A stretch of DNA of 60,000 nucleotides from Takakia lepidozioides (taxonomy: Eukaryota; Streptophyta; Takakiopsida; Takakiales; Takakiaceae): NCBI GenBank assembly GCA_030704615.1, contig CM060732.1, positions 17,548,001-17,608,000 on the forward strand, given 5' to 3'. Shown in pieces: positions 48,695-60,000 of this stretch (within the stretch, counting starts at the first letter, position 1; the number at the start of each line of letters is the position of its first letter). A model generated the notes under the pieces. That model ran no database searches. It was not told where the DNA came from and saw only the letters and a list, made by a program, of their open reading frames with translations. The position numbers and the translations under genes are program-made.

Positions 48695-50110
48695 TGTCTG
48701 TATGCCGTACTTGGGCTATTTAACATTAAAACAGGTCCTTCAGATGCAAGATAACATTTAGAGAGAGGGCAGAAAATATTCATATGGGTCATTTGGACCT
48801 TTTTTTTTTTTTTTTTGGACTATTGAAATGGCCATTTCAATATTGGAATGGGTCATTTGGACTATTGAAATGGCCGAATTTTCAATATTGAATTTAAGTC
48901 TGAATACTAGTACCATTTTTATTTTATTATTATTTTCTTAAAAACCATATCCGAGTTCATATTTCCAGGTTATTGACATTCAGATACTATTGCTCATATC
49001 CAGATTGATTGTTTTTTGAAAACCACCTATGTATACCAGATTCGTACTTGAAATTCAGGGGCTGCATTATTGGAAAACCTACCTGCCTTAAAATTTTTAG
49101 CACTACATATCCAGGGTCGACTGTAGCATATTCACATGATATTTTGAGAATGTATGGAATATGCCTGTCTGCTCGCGTAAGCAGGCTCACGCCAACCTGA
49201 GCGTGCTCACACACTACCGAACCTAATTTGGTTGGAATTTCTTTTCTTCACCAAACTTAGCTGTTACTGGAAAGTGCCGCGACAGCTGCTAACTTATTAG
49301 AGAGTCCAACTTGTTCAAAAAAAACTCAAAATGACAACCAAAACTCAACTGTCCCCTATCAATATATGAAGCGAGACATTTGTTTTGTTTGTTTTGTCAC
49401 GTCGAGATGTCCCAAACCGCGGGCCCAACATGGGTGCTTGGTACCGTTGGAAAGCCCTCGATGAGGAGGGGTGCACGGGCTTGGTCTCATGATTTTTGGA
49501 CATGCGGTGTGGGAGATGTGGAATTTCAAGTACTTTGGGTCGTCGGAAATTCGGGAAAAATAGCAAAGTGGGCATTCCTGGGACAATGGTTGGAGCCTTT
49601 ACAGGAGAGATATCAAGGGAAAGGTCTCCGGTTCAAATCTGGTCGTAGGATCTGTGGAAAAAAAATGATTAGACTTAGATGACAGAGATGACATTGGACA
49701 CTTGGGCCAACGGCACAGGCTACCCTAGTTGATGTTCTAAAATAAAATTTGCCATTAGGATTTTTTTCCAGCCAAATGTGATTTTATTTCTAATTATTCT
49801 CAATTCTCTAATTTATTTAATCAATTAACTAGGCGAACCCTTGAAACCCGCTACTATCTTCCAGCAACTACCCGGACCCTGACCTGACACCGTTTTCAGA
49901 TACCCGGACTCAGATTTTCCCAATTTCAAGGATCCGGATCCGGATCCGGACTTGGCTCTAGAAAAAAAAAACCCAAACCCGGACCCGGCAGGTTCCTTAA
50001 GAAGGCACAACCCGCACAACACTGGTTCAAACTTCAAACCAGCGTGCCGCCTCACTTCTGCTTCCGAGATTGGGCTCTGCCCCTAGGTCGAAAGGGGGTT
50101 TATTGGCCGT
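48695..50110. other. AT-rich and simple-sequence spacer
   Basis: Holds a run of about 20 T near 48,801, short near-duplicates around TTTGGACTATTGAAATGGCC (48,790-48,880), a GCTCACGCC/GAGCGTGCTCAC pair at 49,180-49,210 and a GGATCCGGATCCGGATCCGG run near 49,930. No credible gene on either strand. Confidence 0.4.
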
Positions 50111-50117
50111 GCCCGAC

Positions 50118-50525
50118 AGGGTAAGGACTACGCATCAAGTTGGCCAAAGTGACCTTAACCTTATATCATGGGTTGTTCCCATGAGACTTAATGGGAACAT
50201 GAAATTTTTTAGTTCACAGTTGGGCACATGTTACACTGCTGCCAGACAGGGTAGGGACGCATGGACTAGGGACTACGCATCAAGTTGGCCAAAGTGACCT
50301 TAACCTTACATCATGGGTTGTTCCCATGAGACTTAATGGGAACATGAAAATCTGTAGTTCCCAGTTGGGCACATGTTACACTTCATGCTGCCAGACAGGG
50401 TCGGGACGCAGGGACTAGGGACTACGCATCAAGTTGGCCAAAGTGCCCTTAACCTTATATCATGGGTTGTTCCCATGAGACTTAATGGGAACATGAAATT
50501 TCTTAGCTCCCAGTTGGGCACATGT
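50118..50525. repeat. Three tandem units of 145-149 bp
   Basis: Units share GACTACGCATCAAGTTGGCC, CATGGGTTGTTCCCATGAGA and CAGTTGGGCACATGTTACA; the starts of CGCATCAAG lie at 50,131, 50,276 and 50,425. Each unit also contains the short inverted repeat TGGGTTGTTCCCA. Non-coding. Confidence 0.9.
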
Positions 50526-51980
50526 TACCAATAAACAATGGCAGGGCCTCCGTGTATCTCACGCCTTGTTATTGCCCCACGAGTCAAGGCCCAGTTGCTG
50601 CTGGTCTGGGGCACTTGGAAACAAAAAAGAAAGAAAAGCTCAGATATATATGTAGAGTCTATATAGGGATGAAAACTGTAAGGTATCATTCATTACAAGT
50701 GATGGAGTCCATACTCCAAACATATTCAAAGTGAAGTCTGAAGATGAAGGGGGTGGCAGCAAGACCTATCTCTGTCTCTGGGGTCTCTGTCTCTTTATCT
50801 CTGTCTCTCTCTGTGCATTGCAGGTGAGGTGTCGCTGGCGCGGGAATTGAATGCAACGCCGCTGCGGGCACGATGATGGCCACCGAGATAGCAGTGGAGG
50901 TGGAACTGCGTTGAAGCAACCTTCAGGCCTTGCACAATTATGGCGAGTCCAACATCCACGGCAAAGGACGCGTCCGAGCCTCCAAAACCATGGGATGCTG
51001 GAGTGTAGGTCATCTGACCATTTTTGCACCATTTGGGGTGGAGGTTGTTGTGTTGTGTTTTGGAAATTTAAAAGCTCGCAAGGTTGAGTATTCTTCACAG
51101 ACTCCTCCATTCATAGAACTCTGCCTGATGTGTGGTTTCTTAGACGCGATCAGTGCCCAGATCATCCGCCCAAGAGAAGGTTGTTTCCCAAGCCGGATGT
51201 GGTGTACTTGGTTCTTTGTCTTAGCTTATTGGTTTTTCCGGCAAGGCGATTGCAAGAGCAGAAGAAGTTTGTCCAAGCCTCGCTGAAACTGCCAGCCAAT
51301 TACATGTCATGAGACATTTCTGTAGTCTTTGGAGAATGCAAGAGCCTTCTCTCTTATTTGCAGAAGCACACCAACAACATTTTCCACTAGTCTAAAATTC
51401 TTCTCAAGGGCTTATGACACTGTTAACCCCAATGCAACCTTGTGCATCTGTTCTCCTAGACATGAGAACGTGAGGTGCAACCAGATTAAGGTGTATAAAT
51501 TACCCATAACAAGCTGTCAGCCACCTGGTTAACCGGATGTTTTCCCCCCTTTAGTGCCCAACAATATGAAAGTCCAGCAATTGTGGATCCCTGTCCATGC
51601 ATTCACTGGTGGCCTCAGGGTCAAGGTTGGTGTGTGCAATCCTCAAAGCTGATGTACTCCATGTACCAACAAGCTGTCGCACAAGTCAAACCTCCTTCAA
51701 AGTTTGATGTGGAAGAATCTCCTTTGAATGTAAACATGTTCTTCCATTCACTCCGTGATTCATGAACCCTAGGCAGTATAGGCATTTTCACTCCCATTGC
51801 CTTCAATAATGGCTTCCAATGGACATCCCATTAGTCTTTGGTAAGGTAACGAAGCTTTAATCCTGTTATGTTACACCAAAGGCAGGAGGGCTGTACTATT
51901 TCAGGTTGACACTCCAGCTGAGCAAGCTGTAAAAGTCAAATTCTGCCCTAGATGGCTAACACACTTATTCATTGTTGTAG
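50526..51980 (+). other. Region upstream of the ePHD exon; probable 5' exons not resolved
   Basis: The gene that follows must begin before 51,981, since its first recognisable exon starts inside the extended PHD finger. Candidate coding blocks follow acceptor-like sites near 50,821 and 51,554 (reading VDPCPCIHWWPQGQGWCVQS), but none can be tied to a domain. CT-repeats near 50,770-50,815 look like an intron end. Confidence 0.3.
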
Positions 51981-53359
51981 GTGTGGACTCTGTGGAGGCA
52001 ATTCAGACGGGGAGCTTCCGAAGGAGTTGTTTCCAGACCCATTTGATAGGAGGGAATGTTCTGTTGACCTGCCAAAGGATGGGGCTGCCTCTGCTGACAA
52101 TAGTTGGACATTCAGTAAAGAGGACGGATTTGGGGCAGAGAAAGGTTGGCTAGGGCGGCTCTTGGGCCCTCTGGGTGAGCATGTTGGTGTTGCTGGAGCA
52201 TGGGTGCATGAAAACTGTGCCATTTGGAGTCCTGAGGTGGTTGTCTTCTTCAGTTCTTCTCTTTAGATTACCCAAAGAAACTGCATCTGTCTGAGTAGAT
52301 CAGTGGATCATGCCATTGCAGTCAGAGCATAGAAGGGAATACGGCTTGCTTGTACAGCTGGTTCTGTGTCTGTTTCTGTCTCCTCCCCAATGCCCCAACT
52401 CCTCACCTTCAGAAAAGAGGACGTTTATCCTATAGTTTCTATTTGCTTGTTTGGCTGATAGAGTCTAGTAGTTGGATAAACTTCAGTGTAACTTCAATTT
52501 CTTGGTCCTGAAAGTAACTGAGGTTATGGATGGTACTGAATGCAGGTATATTTTTCCGGAGTTGGGCGCTTAAAGAATGTCAAAGCAGCGGTTCGGCGAG
52601 GGCGCTGTCTTAAATGCAGTCACTGCAACCAACCAGGGGCAACTATTGGATGCCGAGTTGATCGATGTCCCCATAATTACCACCTGGTGAAGGACCGACG
52701 TTTCTGATTTAGAAAGATTTTACTAACTGTACTTGGCTCCTATATGAATGTAAAACAGGTACTAGGGTGCTGCATTCAGTGTGTCTGTGTTAGGCTCCTG
52801 CTGTGCTATGTTTGGAGGTCATTCTGTAAACTCTCTTTAGTCTTTCTTTGGGTTAACAGATATGTGTTGGTGGCTGATCCCAGCCATGTGCTCGGTTTGA
52901 GGGTTGTCTTTTCAACCACCGAAAGTATCTCGTGGCCTGCTCCGACCATGGCCACCTGTTCCGCTCTCAGCGCAAGAAGAGGTCATGGTTCAGAAGAGAT
53001 CCTTCCAACATGGGCTATCCTCAAATGGGGGAAGGCAGCTTAATGAATCTGGAGCGACCAAGATTTTCAAGATCTGAGAGAAGAGCAGCTGCGGCTGCTG
53101 CACTGCTGAAGGACCTTGAAGCTGAAGAGAAATGGGTGGAGAAATCTGGTGAGGATGAAGAGTTTGTGAGGCGTGAGCGCAAACGATTGCAACGAGATTT
53201 GGCACAAATTTCTCCTGTCAAACTTGGTGGGCGGTCAATGAATCAAGACAACAATCACTTTCCTGAAGGCTGGGAGTCTGTGGCAGGTTTACAAGATGTG
53301 GTACAATGTATGAAAGAATTGGTTACACTACCTCTCCTTTACCCGGAGGCCTTTCGAAG
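51981..53359 (+). CDS. Extended PHD finger exons of the AAA ATPase gene
   Basis: Exon 51,981-52,236 gives CGLCGG then GWLGRLLGPLG ... WVHENCAIWSPE. Exon 52,546-52,686 gives VYFSGVGRLKNVKAAVRRGR, CLKCSHCNQPGATIGC and CPHNYHL. Exon 52,884-53,359 begins PCARFEGCLF, HRKYLVACSDHGHLF, completing the Cys/His ligands of an extended PHD (pre-PHD plus PHD) finger. It then continues with Lys/Arg-rich and Glu-rich helices and the approach to the AAA domain (GWESVAGLQDVVQCMKELV, LPLLYPEAFRR). All splice joints keep the frame (CCTGAG/GTATAT, CACCTG/CCATGT). Confidence 0.85.
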
Positions 53360-56300
53360 GTGTCTGACCTCAACATGAGCAGTTTGTTTTTAGCATGCTT
53401 TGAGTTGATACTGTTGTAGGCGGTGGCAGCATTTGGTTCATTGTATTTTTCCTCTTCAAGCTTGGCACCTGTGATCAGGGCTTGACTGTGGTTGCATTCA
53501 ATGCTAGCCTGTCCTCACCACATGCCTTGTACAGTTGCTCTCCAAAATCTTTAAGAGCCTCGGATGGCTTTGTTTTCCTGGATTTGCAAACCTTTTGGGC
53601 TTCAGATCTTAGTGTATAGTGACACGATCTATGTTCTGTGGTCTCGAATCCAAAGAAGAGCAATGCCCACTCTATTGGATCTGAATTTGCTTGGAGAAGC
53701 AAAAAATTTTAAACATGTTTGTGCTATTACTTGTACTCTCAGAGCAAGTTGTATTCAAAGTTCAGAAATTCCCAATGCCTTGGTAAGCATAAATCATTTA
53801 AAATTGCAGGTTCTCACTTTTGTTTCAAACTCTAATCTGGTTATTTCTACTTCTCTTCCCATGTGTGACTGTCCCAAGGCTGTTGTCATAGAGTTGGACA
53901 GAGCAGTATATTGCCGTATGTCTTAGTCTCCGGCCGACGTCGGGAGTCCTTTAAGGCGGTTTATCGTTGTTCTACTTTCTACCTTGGGCCCTTGGGGCCT
54001 CCGGTGGACATTCGCAGTTCCTTCTTCATCCTCTGTATCTTCTACCCGCCTAGGGTCCTCTGGCTTTACCTGGTATGACAAACTGATATTAATCTAGTGT
54101 TTGCCTCAATGACAGGCTCGGAATATCACCTCCACGGGGGGTGCTCCTCCATGGTCACCCTGGAACTGGAAAAACTCTTGTCGTTCGTGCTTTAGCAGGG
54201 GCATGCTCGCGTGGAGCCCATGAAGTCGCCTACTTTGCACGCAAGGGGGCGGACATCTTGGGCAAGTATGTTGGTGACTCAGAGCGTCAGTTACGATTAC
54301 TATTCCAGGTTGCTGAACAATGCCAACCGGCCATTATCTTCTTTGATGAGATTGATGGACTTGCCCCCAGCAGGTGTGGGGACCGTGATCAGACACAGAG
54401 TTCTGTTGTTTCTACTCTCTTAGCTCTCATGGACGGCCTAAGCTCACGAGGCTCAGTTGTGGTCATAGGGGCTACCAATCGTCCTGATGCCCTGGACCCT
54501 GCTCTTCGTCGCCCTGGACGGTTTGACCGTGAGATCTACTTTCCACTTCCATCGACGCTCGACCGTGGGGCAATCCTGAGCCTTCATACACGCACCTGGA
54601 CCCCCCGACCATCAGCTGAGATTCTTTCTGTTGTGGCGAAAGCAACACCTGGATTTGCGGGAGCAGACTTGCAAGCTCTCTGTGTTGAGGCAAGCATGAT
54701 GGCGCTTCGAAGAGTTATGCCCTTGAAGGAATTGCTGGATGCTGCAGAGGAGGGCACGCTAGGAAGCGAATTACCAATTCTTCCAACCATCCAGGTACAT
54801 GGTCTCTTGGCAGTAATATCAGGGCCGATCATTATAGGTTCACTAAGATAATTGTACCAGCTTTTGTAGTTGAAATTCGTCTTAAGCTTATACGGACCCT
54901 GTTTTGACTTATGACCATATTATGTCAGATGAAACTTAGTGGCAGCTAACCTGTGTGCAATGATGGCATCGCATATATGACATTGTAGGACAGTGTGTGA
55001 CTGACAAATCTACTTGTGTAGGTAAGGGCGAGTGATTGGGCAACAGCATTAGCTCGCGCTCCTTCCCCATGTTCACGAAGGCTTGCTTCAGCTTCGTTGT
55101 GTCAAGTCCCGGCAGCCCCCCTCCCTAGACACCTGGTCCCCATCCTTCTACCAGCTGTGGTGGAAGTACTTTTAACTCTTGGCCTTGATGGCCGAGCAGG
55201 GCTGCCCCCACTACTTGCTAAAGCAGTTTCATTAATTGAACTCATCCTGAAGTCTTCAAGAGAGGGTGGGATCAAATCTGGAATCACAGAGCCTGGTGTT
55301 CCTGCAAACCAGCTGTCCCTTGTCCGAGACAGCTTCAAGCAGACAGCAACTAGTTTAGGTGAAATGTTGGAGGATGCTCTTGTTAATGTGGGGATTGTGG
55401 GGGACATACTTGGTATCTCCTCTTTAACCGGCCCTCTTTCTTCTGGTTTGTCACCAGAAGATTCCAACTTGATCAGTAGTCATGGACTAGAGAAGGATGC
55501 TCATGACCACAAAAGAGCTGGAGGCTCCAGGCCTGTTTGTCAGCTGAAGGATGGCTTGTGCAAGAACACATCAGATGTGTCAGAGTGTGATTGTAAGAAG
55601 AAATGGAGAGGGGGGAGATTTCGGGTGTTGTTATTGGGGGGTGCAAACCAGGGTCAGAGACTGGTGGCGGGGGCCATTTTTCATGGGTTTGAAGGGCTGG
55701 CTCAAATGCGAACTATGAGTCTGCCCGCCATGCTGATGGAAGGAGGTGGAGATATGGAGCAGGGTCTTATTTGCATTTTAGGTCAGCAAGACTAACCCAT
55801 CACACACCTAAATTTCTAGGGTTGATACTATGTGCACTGGTCAACTCTTGACTCCACAAACTCATTTTCATCCTTTTACTCCTCAAGAAACCAGGGCTGG
55901 GTTTCGAATGACCTTTGGGCTGCTCCCAGGTGTGTAGGTGTACATCAAGTATCAGTGTACACTAATGTGCCACTGGTCTGCTGTAAACTATTTAACTCTG
56001 GGGCTTTGTGTGTAGATAGCGGGTCTTGAAGCTACCTGCATGGGAGTCAGGCATTGCTGGGTGGGATATGCTATTCTGAAGAACCTAAAGAGAGAAAAAG
56101 AAACTTTATAGTGTCCACAAGGGGCCCCGAGGTAGAGGAGTGAGCTAGTGAAGTATGGAATGTACTTACAAGATGGCCATAGACCCCGCGCTCAATTTGG
56201 GCGAAACAAGAGGGAACAGACACTACCTTCGTGAAGGGCTCACTCTAGTAGTGGGACTCACCTTGGTATAAGCATTTGGTTGGGGCTTTCCAGATTTCCT

Positions 56301-59300
56301 CTAGAAATCCCTTCACACAAGCATCAAACTGCTGTGTGTGAGCTGCCCAGCCCATTAGACTCCAACACGGCCAGGGCTTTAGGCTCGGCCTCGAGAATTT
56401 TGAAAGTTGGTGAACACGGTGCAGGGACTATGTTCTTGATGGAAAAAGACAAAGTTTATAATGTCCACAGAGGGCCACAACGATCCTTGGGATCCAATCT
56501 CTTACAACTGTCTTGAGTCTGTGCTTGAAGGGCTGTATGCTGGTGTTTTGTGACTTTTGTCTCTTCCCCCCTTCTGTTGGGGCTGTCTTTTCTAGGAACG
56601 TGGTTTGCTTGACTGTTCCACATCTGTTGATTGATGTTTTCCCATGGGGTGATGCAGGAGAGGCAAGGCGCACAGCACCATGTGTGGTATATATGCCACA
56701 GATTGAGCACTGGGTCTTGCAGAGAGTTCTAGATGACCCTGAGTCTGGAGAGGCCTATCAGGAGAAACCAAAACTGGAGATTGCACATACAGCAGCACGG
56801 AGAGATCCCGGCAGAGCTCAGCAGAAAGGCAAGCCCAAGAAGGATGCCTCAACAATGACAGTGTCAAGCGCATGGAGACTCATGAAGCAGCAGTTGCAAT
56901 CCATGCCACCTGATATATCCCTCATGCTTTTGGTGAGCAAACATCATGTCAGGATTCATTTTTCCACACATGCAAACCTTAGCTTCACTTAGAACTGCAA
57001 CTATGGCCTTAGGTACATAAAAAGTAAATGATTGGATGGTCCATTAGGTTTATTTACTTGATGCAAGGTTTTTTTCAGGATCTCAGTGCATCTGGATGTT
57101 GTGTTTGTTTCTGTTGCTAAACAGGCAACCAGTGAAGCTGGCATTGAAACACTACCCCAGGAAGTTGTGAGCTTCTTCTCCTCTAGTACAGAGGGGGCCT
57201 TGGGCAAGTCATCTTCACAAAGGACACCTGCTACCCCATGTGTGTCTGTAGGACTCTGCTCCCCAGAGGACACCAAGGGACTGTTGGATAGGGCGTCAAA
57301 AGAAATTGCGAGAGCCATGGCTCATGCATTTGCCCGCCGGGTTGTTCAATGTAGGGAGGGATACAGTAGAAAATCTGAGGAGAAGCCGAGGCTGAGGACA
57401 GCTGGCAATGCTGGGTTGCTATCATCTCTAAAGCAATCCTCGGAAGAGAGTTGGGTAGTTGCAGGTAGGAACCTGCACATGGACATAAAAGGAGGCCTAG
57501 GGAGGGACTTGGGCTTTGGTCTGACAAAACCTGTGTTGAATCTTGGAGAGGACATAGTAAAGGCAATCGGCTTTGGAGTGCAAGTTGGACTGGATGTGGG
57601 AAGAGGTGTGGGTATGGACTGGATAAAAACCAGGGAGGATGGGCGAGGTGATTGCAGTAGAGAGATTCGGGACTTGGAAAGTGGCCTGACACCTGTATTG
57701 AATCTGGGAGATGATGTTATAAAGGCAATCAGCTTGGGAGTGCAGGTGGGGCTAGATTTGCGAAGTGGGGTGGGGAATGACAGGATAAAACCTAGGGAGG
57801 ATGTGGGAGGCGATTTCACTAGAGAGACCAGGGAAGGCATGGGAGGAGTTGAATTGGGGCACGATCCAACATTAAACTTGAGAACAGACTTGGTTTGCAA
57901 CTTGGATGGAGACTTGGGAGCAGATGCAGGAGATCCTCTGCTTCATAATTTGAGTAGGGACTGGGAGGGGTGCTGGCAGAAAGATGAGAGGAAGGAAGTC
58001 TCCACAATGAATATGGAAGTGAAATTGTCTTTGCCGAATGGAACAGATGACAGAGCAGCAAAAGATGGAAATGTTGAGACTGTTGCTCCTACCCTAGGTC
58101 TTGATCTTCCGCACTTTCTTACCTGTAGATTGAAAGCACCAAAACTGCAAAGTTGTCTCCAAATAGTTGTTACCATTATTGTTTTTGGTAGAATGACATT
58201 TCAGTACAAGCTATTTTATTTGACCAGGAAGTAGTTTTTCTAAGCAGCTGGGCTGAGCTGCCGCCGCTGCTGCACTGACTTGTTTCACCTTGAATATTAT
58301 AATCTTGTCGGGCTTGCAGATGAGAATATGCCAATGGATGTCTATGCGGGGGCAGAAAACATGGATCGTGCTGGCAACCAAAATAAGTTGCATGGGCAAG
58401 AGAAGACTCTGGATGTCCCTGAACATGGAGGTGACCCAGAGAAAGAGGGAATTTCGGAGGAGTTTGAGGCCTCGAATTCTCCAGTAAACTGGTCACTTGA
58501 GCACAAGGTCTTTCAGAGTGCGATTGCATATTGTGGATACCTACTTCTGTGTGATCCACGACTTGCAGAGCTACGCAGCGCCACGGCAGTGTTGAAGTCG
58601 GCACCAGCTGTTAACATCCATGACCTACCAAATGGGAAGACTGAAAACTCGTTTGATTGGGCGAATCTTGAGTTTAGGATGGGCAATGGGAGAGGGAGCA
58701 GGCGATATGGTAAAGAGATGGAGATGGAAATTGTTCGGGGGCTGGTCGCTGTGGGTCTCAAGGCACAGAGGGGTGTCTATCGTACTGGGCGGGAGGTTGA
58801 ATTTGAGTTGCAGCGAGTAATTGAGCTCCTGTACAACCGAGTGCAGGAAAAGATTGACAGTGGGAAAGACGGCTTGCAATACTTGCATCTCACAACGCAG
58901 GCAGCTACACTCTTGGACCTTATGGCGTCCTGGGTGTATGAAGTTCGCAAGTGGGTTTCTTGTTACCACCCTGTACTTTCCCTAATTCTCTGCATTCTAG
59001 AGGAAGAATCGGAGAAAACTTTCTGGTACACAGTGAATACCTCTTTTCCCTTGAAAGATCAGGGCCTCACCAATTCCATAGCTGATGAAGGTAGATTTTG
59101 AGGCAGGATGAACAGAATCCTGTAGTGATAGACCAATTTACCAAGGAGCATTTTAAAGTTGATATAAAGGTCGAGGTACAGCTATTCTTGTACCTTTGGT
59201 GCTTGTCATCTCCTGGCAGCCTGCTCTTACAGTCTGCACTTTCCATGATTTGCCATTTGTTCTGTCTGCTTTACCGTCTTGATAGACTCAATTTCACGCT

Positions 59301-60000
59301 GAAACTGCTGGGCATTAACGATGTTGCAATGTGTCTAGGTTGGAGTTGGCTGCCAACATGCACAACTCTCCTATATCGAAGAGTATTTTCAATTTTGAAG
59401 ACAGTAAATCCCCACTAGAGCACGACTGGCAAGGGGGATCTGGCCTTTCCTCTTCTCAGGGGACGGATGGGGGGTGCACACTGAAGTCCTCAAAGGGATC
59501 TCAAGTTCTCAATGTCACGTCACTGCCAGATGGACCCAGTGAAGGCAACTCTGGACAACCAAATTGTGAGAAAGAGGATGGTTTAGGTTTGCATGACCCT
59601 GCCTCGCCGGCTGCCGCAGACAGTGAGAAGGCTCAATGTGCTGCTGAGACAGATATAGTTGATGGAAGGCCAGGTGCTTCCAATTGGGTACAGGGAGATC
59701 TGGAAAGGTCCTCAGAGGTGGGTGAGGCATTGATGAATAGAAGCCTTCAACCCAGCAGTCACCCTCCAATTTCTCTTCTCTCAAACGTTTGTGTTCCCTT
59801 ACCAACAAATCCAAAGGACTTTCGTTGTGGTCCACAGGGATCTTGTGACGTGCTGTTGATGACCGATAGGGAGGCTTCACCAACACAAGCTAAATTCGCT
59901 TCCATCGATAAAGATCGAGAGGGCCTAAACGCTCCAGTAGAAGAAGAAGAAGCCTTACGTTCACCAGTTCCTCAGCACTGCCCAACAACAGCATCCACGC
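51981..60000 (+). CDS. ePHD-AAA ATPase (plant chromatin-type, ATAD2-related), partial
   Basis: Exons supported by frame and GT-AG sites: 51,981-52,236; 52,546-52,686; 52,884-53,359; 54,116-54,794; 55,022-55,781; 56,658-56,932; 57,125-about 58,130; 58,320-about 58,950; 59,107-59,175; about 59,346-60,000 (runs off the window). The order is: extended PHD finger, linker helix, AAA domain 1 with complete motifs, AAA domain 2 degenerate, a low-complexity insertion with a 54-residue repeat, a conserved helical C-terminal region, and a Ser-rich tail. The architecture is that of a plant nuclear AAA protein with an ePHD module (I believe the Arabidopsis At3g15120 type), probably acting on chromatin. 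The first eight exons join in frame without stops, so it looks functional. Start and end are outside what I can define. Confidence 0.85.
54116..54794 (+). CDS. AAA domain 1 exon
   Basis: Walker A HGHPGTGKTLVVRALAG (His in place of the usual Pro), pore-loop region ARKGADILGKYVGDSERQLR, Walker B AIIFFDEIDGLAPSR, sensor 1 VVVIGATNRPDALDPALRRP with the arginine-finger Arg, and helical-lid sensor 2 TPGFAGADLQALCVEASMMA. The ATP-binding and hydrolysis residues are all present, so this ring-forming ATPase domain should be active. The preceding exon ends TTTCGAAG and joins GCTCGG in frame. Confidence 0.92.
55022..56932 (+). CDS. AAA domain 2 exons (degenerate)
   Basis: Exons 55,022-55,781 and 56,658-56,932 join as TTAG/GAGAGG in frame. 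The Walker A position reads LLLGGANQGQRLVAGAIFHG, lacking the Lys-Thr of a working P-loop. The Walker B position reads APCVVYMPQIEHW, without the acidic pair. A Lys-rich insertion (RRDPGRAQQKGKPKKDASTM) follows. ATAD2-type proteins also have a non-hydrolysing second domain. The start VRASDWATALARAPSPCSRR belongs to the linker between domains. Confidence 0.8.
57125..58234 (+). CDS. Exon with internal 54-residue repeat
   Basis: Continues AAA domain 2 (ATSEAGIETLPQEVVSFFSS) and then a helix (KEIARAMAHAFARRVVQCRE). A tandem repeat follows, of which two full units start at 57,530 and 57,692 (PVLNLGEDIVKAIGFGVQVG and PVLNLGDDVIKAISLGVQVG). A partial third unit (PTLNLRTDLVCNLDGDLG) lies near 57,865. 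The exon probably ends near 58,130; the frame itself stays open to 58,234. The repeat looks lineage-specific. Confidence 0.65.
   Translation, partial: ATSEAGIETLPQEVVSFFSSSTEGALGKSSSQRTPATPCVSVGLCSPEDTKGLLDRASKEIARAMAHAFARRVVQCREGYSRKSEEKPRLRTAGNAGLLSSLKQSSEESWVVAGRNLHMDIKGGLGRDLGFGLTKPVLNLGEDIVKAIGFGVQVGLDVGRGVGMDWIKTREDGRGDCSREIRDLESGLTPVLNLGDDVIKAISLGVQVGLDLRSGVGNDRIKPREDVGGDFTRETREGMGGVELGHDPTLNLRTDLVCNLDGDLGADAGDPLLHNLSRDWEGCWQKDERKEVSTMNMEVKLSLPNGTDDRAAKDGNVETVAPTLGLDLPHFLTCRLKAPKLQSCLQIVVTIIVFGRMTFQYKLFYLTRK
58320..60000 (+). CDS. C-terminal exons of the AAA ATPase gene
   Basis: Exon 58,320-about 58,950 encodes a helical region (WSLEHKVFQSAIAYCGYLLL, GLVAVGLKAQRGVYRTGREV, LQYLHLTTQAATLLDLMASW) that I associate with the C-terminal region of plant proteins of this architecture. 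A small exon at 59,107-59,175 reads DEQNPVVIDQFTKEHFKVDI. From about 59,346 to the window end an open frame of some 218 codons begins LAANMHNSPISKSIFNFEDS and is Ser/Asp/Pro-rich; it has no stop up to base 60,000. The junction after 58,950 is not certain. Confidence 0.65.

Noticed and set aside
49590-49650. tRNA gene suggested by GGTTCAAATCT, similar to a B box
   Set aside because: No A box or acceptor stem can be paired around it.
53475-53926. Possible extra exon between ePHD and AAA exons
   Set aside because: The flanking exons join in frame (TTTCGAAG/GCTCGG) to give a continuous AAA N-terminal region, so this stretch is intronic.

Overview
The window is nuclear DNA from a eukaryote of the green-plant lineage, most likely a charophyte (Chara-like) alga. 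The placement is inferred from a plant-type ePHD-AAA ATPase gene with GT-AG introns at the right end, several Ty3/gypsy families, a MULE transposon with a SWIM finger, a gypsy element carrying a cytosine-5 DNA methyltransferase (a combination I recall being reported for charophytes), and very repeat-rich intergenic DNA. A run of exactly 500 N (7,394-7,893) is a scaffold gap.

Layout. 1-1,548 (-), 7,894-12,240 (+), about 12,590-18,195 (+) and 39,222-47,258 (-) are four incomplete copies of one gypsy family, here called element A. Element A has RT, RNase H and integrase followed, in the same frame, by a CACAGCC-type minisatellite and a unique region of about 1,300 residues with a long coiled coil. 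It ends in a small hairpin, a polypurine tract and an LTR of about 1 kb that contains another CACAGCC-type minisatellite. A solo LTR with a perfect TGGTG target duplication lies at 18,867-19,835. All copies lack gag, and three are cut at their 5' side next to the same CATGAGC-rich sequence end.

4,199-7,133 (-) and 18,473-20,682 (+) are two decayed, intron-containing copies of one gene family. Its C-terminal half resembles the beta-class amino-methyltransferase fold (N6-adenine/N4-cytosine type): an ILDIPD segment stands where DPPY is expected, and a DLxxGTGAS motif I follows. The solo LTR sits inside an exon of the second copy.

22,717-29,694 (-) is a second gypsy element with the order gag, zinc knuckle, protease, C5 DNA methyltransferase, RT, RNase H, integrase, PHD finger. 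It is degenerate: the catalytic Cys position reads Ser and there are several in-frame stops. 32,347-36,489 (-) is a MULE-type transposase remnant ending in a SWIM finger, and a second SWIM-finger fragment lies at 48,104-48,694 (-). 36,800-39,221 (+) is a gene fragment whose apparent intron is an array of 14 units, most of them able to form a near-perfect hairpin with a GCAA loop.

51,981-60,000 (+) is the one host gene that looks intact: an extended PHD finger, one active-looking AAA domain, a second degenerate AAA domain with an internal 54-residue repeat, and a conserved C-terminal region running off the window. Most of the rest is dispersed palindromes, tandem repeats and sequence in which I see no genes.
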